A DNA stretch of 64,000 nt from CAVQCT01 sp964371785 (GTDB lineage Bacteria > Zixibacteria > MSB-5A5 > GN15 > FEB-12). The position numbers and the translations under genes are program-made. The stretch lies in NCBI GenBank assembly GCA_964371785.1, contig CAYJOL010000008.1:93846-157845 (forward strand), in the 5' to 3' direction. Below the pieces are notes generated by a model. It was not told the origin of the DNA. It did no database searches and saw only the letters and a list, made by a program, of their open reading frames with translations. This document shows, in pieces, positions 17,966 to 26,596 of the stretch; the stretch's first letter is position 1; the number at the start of each line of letters is the position of its first letter.

Positions 17966-18268
17966 CTTAGTCTCCTGAATGCTAGATCAAACTTCACGAT
18001 GGCGGCACAGCCGCACATCGATTACCTGGGTTCACTCGGAGCTGATCATGCCGAGTTGCCTTAAGTCGTGATACAGCGCTCAAGAATATACGTCATCCGG
18101 CATAAGATTCGGTGGCGGTAAAAGGACAAATCGATCTGGCACGCCTGGACCGGCCGGGATGACAAATACCGACTCTGAAAACTGGAGCGGGAGGAACGAG
18201 CAAACCAGCTCACGAGATGGGCTGACCGGCGTTTCCCCGCGATGGGTAACCGCAGACAGAGCAGCGAT

Positions 18269-18637
18269 TCAATCAAGTCGGTCAAATCTGTCTTTGGTGA
18301 TATCGGCTTGTACCTTGCCGGTGTGTTCGATATTCGCGGGTTCAAACAACATCAACTTGACATGACCCTCTGGTACTACCCGGTGCTCAATGCTCTTCGG
18401 CACAATACAAAACTCTCCCGCCCGGACGTGCACCGTAGCATCTCTGGTGAGAATGTCAAGAGTCCCCTCGATGACATAGAACAGCTCATCTTCGTTGTCA
18501 TGGGTATGCCACGGCACCTTATCGCCTTCACAGCGGACGACCTTCACGTGTTGTCCGTTCAATTCCCCCACGATCTTCGGCGAGTAAGTATCCTCAAATC
18601 TTTTGAAACAATCCGCGATATTGACCACTCTTATCAT
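18269..18637 (-). CDS. cupin-domain protein
   Basis: 122-aa single cupin fold. Motif 1, VPWHTHDNEDELFYVIEG, gives two His and a Glu as metal ligands; motif 2, GEFCIVPKSIEHRVVPEG, supplies the last His. Small cupins of this type bind a divalent metal and act as sugar or phenolic isomerases/dioxygenases or as sensors; the substrate is not readable. ATG follows AAAGGA. Stands alone. Confidence 0.85.
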   Translation of the reverse strand: MIRVVNIADCFKRFEDTYSPKIVGELNGQHVKVVRCEGDKVPWHTHDNEDELFYVIEGTLDILTRDATVHVRAGEFCIVPKSIEHRVVPEGHVKLMLFEPANIEHTGKVQADITKDRFDRLD

Positions 18638-19061
18638 TTATCGTCCTTTCTGTCCCAAGATTCTTGTTATGAAACACTTGATTCCAGCTCAATAATGATT
18701 TTTATCAGCCTGTCGTCGAGTTTGAAACTTTGGCCGCCAGTTGAGGCTGGCGAGATCCGGCATCGACTCGCGATACAGAATAGTGTAAGGCCATTTGCCT
18801 AATTCCACAACTATGCAACTTCATAATTTACATTCCAACTCTCGGCGATACCATCAGTTTGTATGCTTCAAATCACGTGGGTTGCGGCGCGAATGTTGCG
18901 GCAAGGGGCGATGATTTCTGAAACCCGCATGAGAACGATCTCAACCAATAGTCGACAGGTTCCCATTGACAACGTGGATATCAAAGGCTATGCTGTGCAC
19001 AACGTAAGGTTGTTTCATACAGCCCCTTCGTTCTTGTCCACTCTTTCAATGTGAGGTCCGG
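18638..19061. other. intergenic region, nothing recognised
   Basis: 424 bp between divergent genes. I see no convincing gene, repeat or terminator; presumably promoters for the cupin and the propeller lipoprotein. Confidence 0.4.
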
Positions 19062-20138
19062 ATGTTACACCTTAAGAATTCCGCTTTTCGGGTTGCCTGC
19101 CTCTTGATAATCGCCGGCCTGATTGCCGTCAGTTGTTCTGATGACGACAAACCGACTGGTCCGACCACCAGTTGGTCATGGGCGCCTCTGGGGTCGGGTC
19201 TTGATGATACCGTATATGCGGTCACGGTTTATGACAACAAGTTGATTGCCGGAGGAGAGTTCCACACGGCCGGTGGAATGAGCGCCAATCATGTCGCTGC
19301 CTGGGATGGTTCAACCTGGACGCCCCTCGGGGACGGCGTGAACGATATCGTCATGGTTCTGACGACATATGAAAACAAGTTGATTGCCGGTGGCTGGTTT
19401 ACCACTGCCGGGGGAGGCTCTGCCGCGCATATAGCCGCATGGAATGGTTCCGCCTGGGAACCTCTTGGCGCCGGAGTGAACCATGTCGTTTTTGCACTCG
19501 ACGTTCATGACAACAAACTAATTGCCGGGGGAGGATTCTCTACTGCCGGCGCCGTGAACGCCCGCCGTATTGCCTCTTGGGACGGCTCAACCTGGTCATC
19601 CGTCGGGACCGGCGCAAATAATTTTGTCCGGGCTTTCACGCCCTATGGCCTTAATCTAATTGCCGCGGGGGACTTTGATACCGCCGGTTCGGTAGTCGCC
19701 GACAAAATTGCGGCCTGGAACGGAAGCAGCTGGTCTGCTCTCGGTTTGGGTATAGATCCGGGTAGTTTTGGGTATGTCTTCGCGCTCATCGTCAAAAGCG
19801 ACTCCTTGATCGCCGGAGGCTATTTTGACGTGGCCGGCAATGTGAATGCTGTCGGTGTCGCGGTCTGGGATGGCGCCCACTGGGACTCGCTTGGGACGGG
19901 ATGGGTCACTGTTAACGCTTTCACCATCTTTGACAACATGGTGGCTGCATGTGGACAACTCAACTTTGCCAAAGTCGTTGCCGCATGGAATGGAAATTCC
20001 TGGGTGCCTTATGGGACGAAAATGAACAAGGCCGTCCAGTGCATCACAGTCTACGATAACCAACTGATCGCCGGAGGAATGTTCGACACTGCCGATGGAG
20101 TAGCTGCCAATTATGTCGCCGCGTGGGGTTTAAGGTAG
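19062..20138 (+). CDS. beta-propeller lipoprotein
   Basis: 358 aa with a lipoprotein signal peptide (LLIIAGLIAVSC, lipobox Cys at about residue 25), so it is lipid-anchored in the envelope. The mature protein is built from seven or eight repeats of about 45 residues with the signature YDNKLIAGGxFxTAGGxxAxxIAAWDGSxW, the pattern of bacterial propeller repeats in surface proteins. No catalytic motif. ATG follows GAGG by 5 bases. It probably serves as a binding scaffold, which is inference from the fold. Confidence 0.85.
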   Translation: MLHLKNSAFRVACLLIIAGLIAVSCSDDDKPTGPTTSWSWAPLGSGLDDTVYAVTVYDNKLIAGGEFHTAGGMSANHVAAWDGSTWTPLGDGVNDIVMVLTTYENKLIAGGWFTTAGGGSAAHIAAWNGSAWEPLGAGVNHVVFALDVHDNKLIAGGGFSTAGAVNARRIASWDGSTWSSVGTGANNFVRAFTPYGLNLIAAGDFDTAGSVVADKIAAWNGSSWSALGLGIDPGSFGYVFALIVKSDSLIAGGYFDVAGNVNAVGVAVWDGAHWDSLGTGWVTVNAFTIFDNMVAACGQLNFAKVVAAWNGNSWVPYGTKMNKAVQCITVYDNQLIAGGMFDTADGVAANYVAAWGLR

Positions 20139-20181
20139 ACGTCCAGAGCCCGAGGTCAGCTGAATTTGTAAAGAGAGAAAG

Positions 20182-20204
20182 CCCTGGCGCGCGCCGGGGT
20201 TTTC
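20182..20204 (+). terminator. intrinsic terminator after the propeller lipoprotein
   Basis: Palindrome CCCTGGCGCGCGCCGGGG followed by TTTTC, 43 bases after the stop and before the convergent reductase gene. Confidence 0.6.
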
Positions 20205-20282
20205 AAAACTCCTCTGCATCATCTCGGGCGAGAAGACAAAGAAGATACCCAGCGGAACCAGCCGGGCAGGTTGAACTGCCGG

Positions 20283-21278
20283 TCAGCGACCTGTCATTTT
20301 CTCCAGGTTTTCCGGGTATCGATCCCCTTGCACCGTCATCGTTGAAGCCGCGCTGTCAATTTCGCGGATATCTTGGGGTGTAAGTGTAACTTCCGTCGCG
20401 CCGATATTCTCGTCCAGGCGCTCCAGTTTGCGTGTTCCCGGAATCGGAACTATCCACGGTTTCCGTGCAAGCAGCCACGCGAGCGCAATCTGAGCAGTTG
20501 TCGCTTTCTTACGTTGCGCGATTTTGGCAAGCAGATCGATTAAAGCCTGATTTGCTTTTCGCGCCTCGGGCGAAAACCGGGGGAGAATGTTGCGGAAATC
20601 AGCACTGTCGAAGGTTGTTTTCTCGTTGATCTTTCCGGTGAGAAATCCTCTGCCCAGCGGGCTGTATGGAACGAAGCCGATTCCAAGTTCCTCCAGCGTC
20701 GGTAACAATTCCTTTTCCGGACCTCTCGTCCAGAGCGAGTATTCACTCTGAATGGCCGTGACCGGCTGTACTGCGTGGGCGCGACGAATGGTTTGCACCC
20801 CCGCTTCGGAAAGGCCGAAGTATTTGACCTTGCCTTCACGTATAAGCTCTCTCACCGCTCCCGCCACGTCCTCGATCGGCACGTCCGGGTCAACCCGGTG
20901 CTGATAGAACAAATCGATAGCGTCAACCTTCAGCCGCTTGAGCGATGCTTCGGCAACCTGCCTGATATGATCCGGTCGGCTATCCACACCAACCCAGCCA
21001 GTCGATCCATCGGGCTTAAGTTTGAATCCGAACTTGGTCGCGATTATTACCTGCTCACGGAGCGGGGAGAGTGCCTCACCCACCAGTTCTTCATTGACGA
21101 AGGGGCCGTAAACTTCGGCCGTGTCGAAGAACGTGACGCCGCGTTCGACAGCCGTGCGGATCAGGGCAATCATTTCATTCTTGCCTCCAGCCGGACCATA
21201 CGACATGCTCATACCCATGCAGCCAAGCCCGAGAGCTGAGACTTCCAGCCCACTTGTTCCAAGCTTACGCTTTTGCAT
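20283..21278 (-). CDS. aldo/keto reductase
   Basis: 331-aa NADPH-dependent AKR of the AKR13/YajO-like branch with a TIM barrel. It opens with MQKRKLGTSGLEVSALGLGC. The catalytic tetrad is visible as Asp and Tyr in FFDTAEVYG, Lys in IATKFG and His in LFYQHRVD. The cofactor end is IVPIPGTRKLERLDEN. Length is normal. ATG has GGAGA 6 bases upstream. It probably reduces aldehydes or ketones; the specific substrate is unknown. Confidence 0.93.
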   Translation of the reverse strand: MQKRKLGTSGLEVSALGLGCMGMSMSYGPAGGKNEMIALIRTAVERGVTFFDTAEVYGPFVNEELVGEALSPLREQVIIATKFGFKLKPDGSTGWVGVDSRPDHIRQVAEASLKRLKVDAIDLFYQHRVDPDVPIEDVAGAVRELIREGKVKYFGLSEAGVQTIRRAHAVQPVTAIQSEYSLWTRGPEKELLPTLEELGIGFVPYSPLGRGFLTGKINEKTTFDSADFRNILPRFSPEARKANQALIDLLAKIAQRKKATTAQIALAWLLARKPWIVPIPGTRKLERLDENIGATEVTLTPQDIREIDSAASTMTVQGDRYPENLEKMTGR

Positions 21279-21353
21279 CGTGTCTCCATCTACGATCTTA
21301 ATTACATTCTTTAATTAGTAAACCGTTCGCATCGGCAGGCAGTTCCTTAGACA

Positions 21354-21377
21354 GATCCTCTTTAGAACCTGCCACGG
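21354..21377 (+). repeat. 24-nt interspersed motif, copy 1
   Basis: GATCCTCTTTAGAACCTGCC core. Two similar copies occur at 23486 and 24202, all three in spaces between genes and in the same orientation. Shared core: TCCT, one base, YTTAGAAYCTGCYA. Role unknown. Confidence 0.4.
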
Positions 21378-21612
21378 TTGTGCTCGCGTGTCGGATGCTC
21401 GGAAATAACCGCTCTGCAGATTGCGTGAGCGATGAAACAGCCGGAAGTCGATTCCGGACGGTTCATTTCTCCGGCCGCGTCTCGAAGGACGAGAGAAAGA
21501 GGAAATCCCTTGCGAACGCTCGGATCACCCAGCCGGAAAGAACTTAGTAGCCAGACAACACTAAAGTTCATATATATGCGGCAGGGAAAAACGATTTGAG
21601 GAAGGAATCAGC

Positions 21613-23427
21613 ATGAAGCTACCATCTATCGCACAGATCGGGGCAGAGTATAACCGAACATTTCGGCGTTTTCCGTTGGTGTTCTCCTGCGCCTTGCTCG
21701 GGACAGTTGTGGCCATCATTCTCGTCGAACGTGAGGGTTCCCCTGAGCCATCTATTCTCTATAATATTCTGCTCACAACAATTCTGGCGCTTCCGTTGAT
21801 GACCGCACTTAAGCTGGCGTATGAGAAAGGGGCAAACGCGAACCGTGGCTGGATTGCCCAGGTATTCGGCGCCGTTTTGCTCGTGGCGTACGCCATTACC
21901 GTTCCGAGCGATCTGCCCCGCGCCCCGCTGATTTATCTTTTCCGTTTCTTTGGCTTTGGGATAGGGTGTTGGCTTTTGCTGTCGTTCCTGCCGTTCAGGC
22001 TTAAGGGACAGGTAAATGGCTTCTGGCATTTCAACAGACTCATCGTGTATCGAATCATCCTCACCGGAGCATTCGCCGTGGTCCTCTTTGCAGGTCTGGG
22101 ATTGGCGCTGGCCGCGCTCGATAATCTCTTCGGCATGGATATACCGGATGAACGGTATTTCGAGCTCTGGATACTGATTATCGGACTTTTTGTTGTCCCC
22201 TTTGTTTTGGCCGGAGTACCGGAGGACTTAACCGCTCTGGACGCCATAAGCGATTACCCCCGCCCGCTGAAGGTGTTGGGGCAATACGTTCTCCCTCCTC
22301 TCGTGCTGGTCTATTTCGTGATTCTGTACGCCTACATAGCCAAAATCGTGTTTACCTGGAGTTGGCCGCAAGGCTGGGTGGGGCGGCTTATTCTCGGATT
22401 TTCGGCCACCGGCATTCTCGCCCTGTTTGTGCTCGATCCGATACGCGAGAAAATGGAAACCCTCTGGATAAAGAGAGCTTCGCGCTGGTATTATTTGATT
22501 CTTCTTCCTTTGATTGTAGTCTTGTTTTTGGCCCTCTGGCGGCGCATCTCCGAATACGGCCTGACCGAAGATAGATATATTGGGCTGGCCGTCGGGGTCT
22601 GGCTGGCAGTTATTGCCGGATATTTTCTTTTCAGCCGCGCGAAAAGCATCAAGATGATCCCGGCCTCCCTCTGTGCCTTCACGTTTCTGATCTCCATCGG
22701 CCCGTGGGGAATGTTCAGCATTTCAGAACAAAGCCAGATCGGGCGGCTCAAAAAGATGCTGATAGCCGATTCGATCCTGGTGAATGGCAAGGTACAGAAG
22801 GCGCCATCGCCCGTATCCGGCGATCACGAAGTCGAAATCAGCGCGATACTCTCATATTTAAACGAAGTTCACGGCTTCTCCGAAATAGAGCCATGGTTCG
22901 CCGAGACGCTCCGCCTGGACACCGCAGGCGCCAGTAGTCGGTTCAAAAGTTCAGCGTATGTAGCGGAACTCATGGGAGTCGAGTTCAATCTTGCAGGGGC
23001 GCCGGGGCGGGACAAATACTTTTCTGTTTTCGTGGATTCCCAAACTCCGATTTCGATTTCCGGCTATGATCATATGGTGCGGGCCAGATATGGCGAACCA
23101 ATGGTAAAAGGTAACCCGGCCAAAGAGGCAAACTCCGGCGAAATCGAAACCGGAGCGGACTCCGTGGTCGTGAAATTCGTCAACGGCAGCGCCGCGTTCG
23201 ATTCCGTGGTGATTCCGATTCGCCCCCTGATTGACCGGGTGGTTTCGGCGCATGCCGATGCCCACGGTCAGCAAATACCCGGCGAGAAGGCAATGTTGGA
23301 ATACGAGACCGCCGGATTCAAGGCTAAGGTGCTGATGCTTGAGGCGCACTTCCAACGCCAGGACAGCGCTATCGTGGCAAACTCGTACGATGCCCTGATC
23401 TTCTATTCACGAGAAGCTGAGAACTGA
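21613..23427 (+). CDS. DUF4153 family multi-pass membrane protein
   Basis: 604 aa with about ten to twelve predicted membrane helices in residues 20-390 and a C-terminal soluble domain of about 200 residues with beta-rich composition. The order of helices and the motifs FFGFGIGCWLLLSFLPF and LGQYVLPPLVLVYFVILYAY agree with the DUF4153 family, whose function is unknown. ATG lies after AAGGAATCAGC. The soluble tail is probably periplasmic (inference). Stands alone. Confidence 0.82.
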   Translation: MKLPSIAQIGAEYNRTFRRFPLVFSCALLGTVVAIILVEREGSPEPSILYNILLTTILALPLMTALKLAYEKGANANRGWIAQVFGAVLLVAYAITVPSDLPRAPLIYLFRFFGFGIGCWLLLSFLPFRLKGQVNGFWHFNRLIVYRIILTGAFAVVLFAGLGLALAALDNLFGMDIPDERYFELWILIIGLFVVPFVLAGVPEDLTALDAISDYPRPLKVLGQYVLPPLVLVYFVILYAYIAKIVFTWSWPQGWVGRLILGFSATGILALFVLDPIREKMETLWIKRASRWYYLILLPLIVVLFLALWRRISEYGLTEDRYIGLAVGVWLAVIAGYFLFSRAKSIKMIPASLCAFTFLISIGPWGMFSISEQSQIGRLKKMLIADSILVNGKVQKAPSPVSGDHEVEISAILSYLNEVHGFSEIEPWFAETLRLDTAGASSRFKSSAYVAELMGVEFNLAGAPGRDKYFSVFVDSQTPISISGYDHMVRARYGEPMVKGNPAKEANSGEIETGADSVVVKFVNGSAAFDSVVIPIRPLIDRVVSAHADAHGQQIPGEKAMLEYETAGFKAKVLMLEAHFQRQDSAIVANSYDALIFYSREAEN

Positions 23428-23485
23428 GGCAGGTCGCATCCGCCGTGATTTCGACAAACCACGTCGACGGATTTCATGTTGGACA

Positions 23486-23509
23486 GGTCCTTCTTAGAAT
23501 CTGCCATGC
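23486..23509 (+). repeat. 24-nt interspersed motif, copy 2
   Basis: GGTCCTTCTTAGAATCTGCC core, 58 bases after the DUF4153 stop codon; see copies at 21354 and 24202. Confidence 0.4.
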
Positions 23510-23590
23510 AGCCTTTCGCCAAATAGATCACGAATCCGGGATCTATTTCTATTGACGAACAGTTGAATTATTCATTAGATGGCAAAGGAT

Positions 23591-23644
23591 GTGATTTGGT
23601 GTAGTTCAATCGATCCGGTCCTGTCCCTAATAGGGTCAAATCAC
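23591..23644 (+). other. nested inverted repeat upstream of the DinB-like gene
   Basis: GTGATTTG (23591) pairs perfectly with CAAATCAC (23637-23644) and encloses a second hairpin, CCCTAATAGGG. It lies 60 bases before the DinB-like ATG, so it may form a leader structure. No known riboswitch recognised. Confidence 0.35.
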
Positions 23645-23704
23645 GGGATAGAGAAGACCTTTATGGCAATTGAGATTTCAGGGATTCTACTGGAGGAATA
23701 ACCG

Positions 23705-24196
23705 ATGTTTAATTCAATGATCCTCTCCGAAATTCACTACCGTTCGCATCAGACGCTACAGAAACTATTGACGCACTGCCGTGGGCTTGATCCTGCCGAA
23801 TTAAATCGTGAGATGAACGAGTTTGGCGACCCGACGGTTCAGCTTCAACTGCACCATGTGATCAGCGCGGAGCGATATTGGATTGGCGTGCTGGAAGGAC
23901 GTATGGATGTCGATGAGGATCAGGCCGATTACCCCACGATCGACAGTCTGGAGGCGTTCCGGCGGACGGTATTCACTCTGGGTGAGTCATATCTGCAAAC
24001 CGCGTCCGACGACGAGCTGACTACTCCCCGCACCATGATTACCTGGGGCAATAAGGAACGGATACTGATTCCGGTGCACGTGTTTCTTCGCACGCAAATG
24101 CATGTCTATCACCATCACGGCAAGGTTGCCGCGATGTGTCGCGTGATGGGCAAGCCAATCCCGCCCGGCATGGATTATCCAATCACGGCGCAGTAG
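23705..24196 (+). CDS. DinB-like four-helix-bundle protein
   Basis: 163 aa. Three histidines placed as in DinB/YfiT metal-binding bundles: LQLHHVISAERYWIG in helix 2 and QMHVYHHHGKVAAMCRVMG in helix 4, with the final GKPIPPGMDY tail common in the family. DinB-superfamily proteins are often thiol- or metal-dependent transferases or damage-inducible proteins of unknown substrate. Strong ribosome site GGAGG before ATG. Confidence 0.88.
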   Translation: MFNSMILSEIHYRSHQTLQKLLTHCRGLDPAELNREMNEFGDPTVQLQLHHVISAERYWIGVLEGRMDVDEDQADYPTIDSLEAFRRTVFTLGESYLQTASDDELTTPRTMITWGNKERILIPVHVFLRTQMHVYHHHGKVAAMCRVMGKPIPPGMDYPITAQ

Positions 24197-24201
24197 GGCA
24201 C

Positions 24202-24225
24202 GATCCTGCTTAGAACCTGCTATCA
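24202..24225 (+). repeat. 24-nt interspersed motif, copy 3
   Basis: GATCCTGCTTAGAACCTGCT core, starting 6 bases after the DinB-like stop codon; see 21354 and 23486. Confidence 0.4.
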
Positions 24226-24505
24226 TGTCGAGAACCTGCAGGATAGTGAGGAGAGGCAGATTTGTATTCTGAGCCGTCCGTTTCAGTAGAAAGAGACGCC
24301 TGTATCGCATATCTTCGGTTGTTCCGCAAGCGTCTGTCTTGAGTGGGCAAAGTGAATAAGAGGTGAACTCTTGGAAGCGATAAATGACGCAGGTGTTCAC
24401 ATAACTAAGCGGGCTCGACTGGTAATTTCCGAGAACTCTTTGCGCGAACTGCGACACACTATTACCTCTGGTCTTCACTAATGTCCTAAACCTCAATCAA
24501 ATGAA

Positions 24506-24561
24506 CTAGCTACCATTTCAACCCTTCGACCGATTGAACGGCTCGGTAATCGTGGTATACT
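24506..24561 (+). promoter_or_regulatory. shared regulon promoter element, copy A
   Basis: CTAGCT, then exactly 28 bp from its first base to a -35 TTGAAC, 16-base spacer and -10 TATACT. Between CTAGCT and the -35 lies TTTCAACCCTTCGACCGATTGA, a dyad whose right arm merges with the -35. It faces the lipoprotein gene at 24724. Five further copies occur upstream of other genes of the island (29060, 29914, 31683, 41453, 47858). Confidence 0.7.
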
Positions 24562-24723
24562 GAATACGTAGTGGTGGAATAGGTCCTGATGGCGGTCTCG
24601 CCCTATCGGGTACGCTGCCTCAAACCTCGTAAACCCAGGCCATGTCACGCGATCCCGACAAGATACAATACTACTATTATGTCAGGAGTGGCCGAGCGTG
24701 ACAGATTTGAAAGGAGGAAGCTG

Positions 24724-25377
24724 ATGACCATCCAATCTCTTTACCGCATTCTTCGCCCAATCTCGCTGCTCATCTCCCTGGTGGTCGGTGGTGTCATCGT
24801 CGGTGGCTGTGGGTCGACCCAGCAAACGAATCTCTGGGCTGATCCCTCGTATAATGCGGCACCCTTGACAAAAATCCTGGTGATCGCTATACGAAAAGAT
24901 CAAATCGAACGCCGCATTTGGGAAGATGCGATCGCGACCGACCTCAATAGCAGGGAAAACGCCGGTACGATTGCCGTTGCCTCTTATCAGCTCTTTCCCG
25001 ACAACGTCCCTGATACTCTGGCGGTGCGCCTGAAGACCGAAGAAGAGCGCTTCGATGGTGTCCTGGTTGTTGGCCGGGCCGAATTTGGCACGCTTACCGC
25101 CGACGTACCGGGCTACACGGCGATTGAATCGGTGACCACTTTCAGCAGGAGATGGAACGCTTATGTGACCCGGTATCAAGACGTCTATCATCCGGGCTAC
25201 ACTGAAAGTGAAACTACCCTCAGCGTTCGAACTGATCTCTTACTCCCCGGACAAGAAGGCAAGCTCGTGTGGTCCGTGACGAGTGAGTCAGTCGATCCGA
25301 CCTCCGCGAAGCAATTCAGGAGCTCGGTGGCTGATCGGGTGGTGAGCCAGTTGAGAAAGAGTCGGTTTATTCATTGA
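24724..25377 (+). CDS. lipoprotein of unknown function
   Basis: 217 aa from ATG at 24724, chosen for the strong AAAGGAGGAAGCTG ribosome site (an upstream in-frame start at 24589 adds an implausible basic extension). Signal peptide with lipobox VIVGGCGS. The mature domain (about 185 residues) has alternating alpha/beta pattern: KILVIAIRKDQIERRIWED, GVLVVGRAEFG, then strands ending in VVSQLRKSRF. It resembles envelope lipoproteins of the DUF4136/GNA1162-like kind, but I cannot name the family firmly. First gene of the island and driven by promoter element A. Confidence 0.8.
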   Translation: MTIQSLYRILRPISLLISLVVGGVIVGGCGSTQQTNLWADPSYNAAPLTKILVIAIRKDQIERRIWEDAIATDLNSRENAGTIAVASYQLFPDNVPDTLAVRLKTEEERFDGVLVVGRAEFGTLTADVPGYTAIESVTTFSRRWNAYVTRYQDVYHPGYTESETTLSVRTDLLLPGQEGKLVWSVTSESVDPTSAKQFRSSVADRVVSQLRKSRFIH

Positions 25378-25512
25378 TCACCCTTGTCCACCTGGTATTT
25401 GTCCGTACGCCTGCCGCGTGCGACACACCCACCCGGGGAGATCGGACTCGTGACGACTACGAAAGAACAGGCCGAGGGAAAGGGCCTGATTACAAAGTGA
25501 AAGGAAAACGAT

Positions 25513-25914
25513 ATGGCGAAAATCGCCGGTTTGTGGATCGACCACAGGAAGGCTCTTATTGTGGTTGCTACTGACAAAGGGGAGGAAACCAAGCTGATAG
25601 TCTCCAAAGTTGAAAAGCAACTCCGCCGCTCCGGCGACTCTCCTCTGAAGGGTTCGCACGAGTCGCAGACCGTTCCCTCTGACGACAGCCGCCAGCGAAG
25701 GCTCACCGGAGAACTCGGCATTTTCTATGACGCGGTGGTTGCGAGTATCCGCAACTCCGACTCGATACTGATATTTGGCCCCGGTGAAGCCAAAGGTGAA
25801 CTGAAAAAACGTCTCATCAGAGACAAACTTGGAAAGCGCATTGTGCGGATTGAAAAGGCCGACAAAATGACTGATCTCCAAATCGCCGCAAAAGTGAGGG
25901 AGTACTTCCACTGA
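25513..25914 (+). CDS. eRF1-like (baeRF) / host-attachment-like small protein
   Basis: 133 aa, cytosolic. GLWIDHRKALIVVAT at the N terminus, SILIFGPGEAKGELKKRLI in the middle and DKMTDLQIAAKVREYF at the end match a small family common in stress islands and related to the archaeo-eukaryotic release-factor fold. The GPGEAK segment is the most conserved. The function is not established; a role at the ribosome under stress is inferred from the fold. It sits between a lipoprotein gene and rubrerythrin, all on plus strand. Confidence 0.72.
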   Translation: MAKIAGLWIDHRKALIVVATDKGEETKLIVSKVEKQLRRSGDSPLKGSHESQTVPSDDSRQRRLTGELGIFYDAVVASIRNSDSILIFGPGEAKGELKKRLIRDKLGKRIVRIEKADKMTDLQIAAKVREYFH

Positions 25915-25979
25915 CGGGTTCCCGGTGCCTCTAACCGACTGGCGATCAGCCACCATTCAATCATTGTTGTGAGGAGAAA

Positions 25980-26504
25980 ATGATGAGCAAAACCCTGGAA
26001 AACCTTAAAGCCGCGTTTGCGGGTGAATCGCAGGCGCGCAACAAGTACGCGTATTTCGCAGTTGTAGCCAGAAAAGAAGGCTACCATTATGTAGCAAAAA
26101 TCCTGGAAGAGACTGCCGATAACGAAAAACGGCATGCCAGGGACGAACTGGCGCTCCTGGACGGTATCGGGGACACGGTGGCGAACCTTAAGGACGCCAT
26201 TAGTGGCGAAGAGCACGAAACAACGCAGATGTACCCGACCTTCGCCAGTGAGGCCAAAGCGGAGGGCAACGAAGCGGCCGCACGTTTGTTCATGGAGATT
26301 CTTAAAGTTGAGCAACACCACAAGGAGAGATTTCAGAAGCTGCTGTCACTCGTTGAATCGGGGATGGTCTACAGACGCGAACGACCAATCAGGTGGAAAT
26401 GCAGCGTCTGTGGGTACATCCATACCGGCACCGAACCGCCGGATACATGCCCCTGCTGTCATCACTCAAGGGAATTCTACGAGCCGATAAGCCTGGATTT
26501 CTGA
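25980..26504 (+). CDS. rbr: rubrerythrin
   Basis: About 174 aa. A four-helix di-iron bundle carries the Glu ligands in GESQARNKYAYF, ETADNEKRHA, SEEHETT-like and EILKVEQHH segments. A C-terminal rubredoxin-like knuckle has two CxxC pairs (WKCSVCGY and CPCCHH). Rubrerythrin reduces hydrogen peroxide using electrons from rubredoxin or NADH, protecting anaerobes and microaerophiles. Start ATG at 25980 or 25983 after GAGGAGAAA. Context with stress-type genes fits an oxidative-stress role. Confidence 0.95.
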   Translation: MMSKTLENLKAAFAGESQARNKYAYFAVVARKEGYHYVAKILEETADNEKRHARDELALLDGIGDTVANLKDAISGEEHETTQMYPTFASEAKAEGNEAAARLFMEILKVEQHHKERFQKLLSLVESGMVYRRERPIRWKCSVCGYIHTGTEPPDTCPCCHHSREFYEPISLDF

Positions 26505-26596
26505 AAGATATGTTGAAGCTTGGAAGTGAGAAGTCTCAGGTGTCCGTTGCTTTAACGCGGAAACAAAGGCAATGTGGTTGACGTTGTACTAATATC

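Noticed and set aside
23591..23644. Riboswitch upstream of the DinB-like gene
   Set aside because: Nested inverted repeats are real, but no conserved riboswitch core could be recognised.
24589..24723. Upstream extension of the lipoprotein gene
   Set aside because: The extension is basic, lacks a ribosome site and would bury the signal peptide; the AAGGAGG site fixes the start at 24724.
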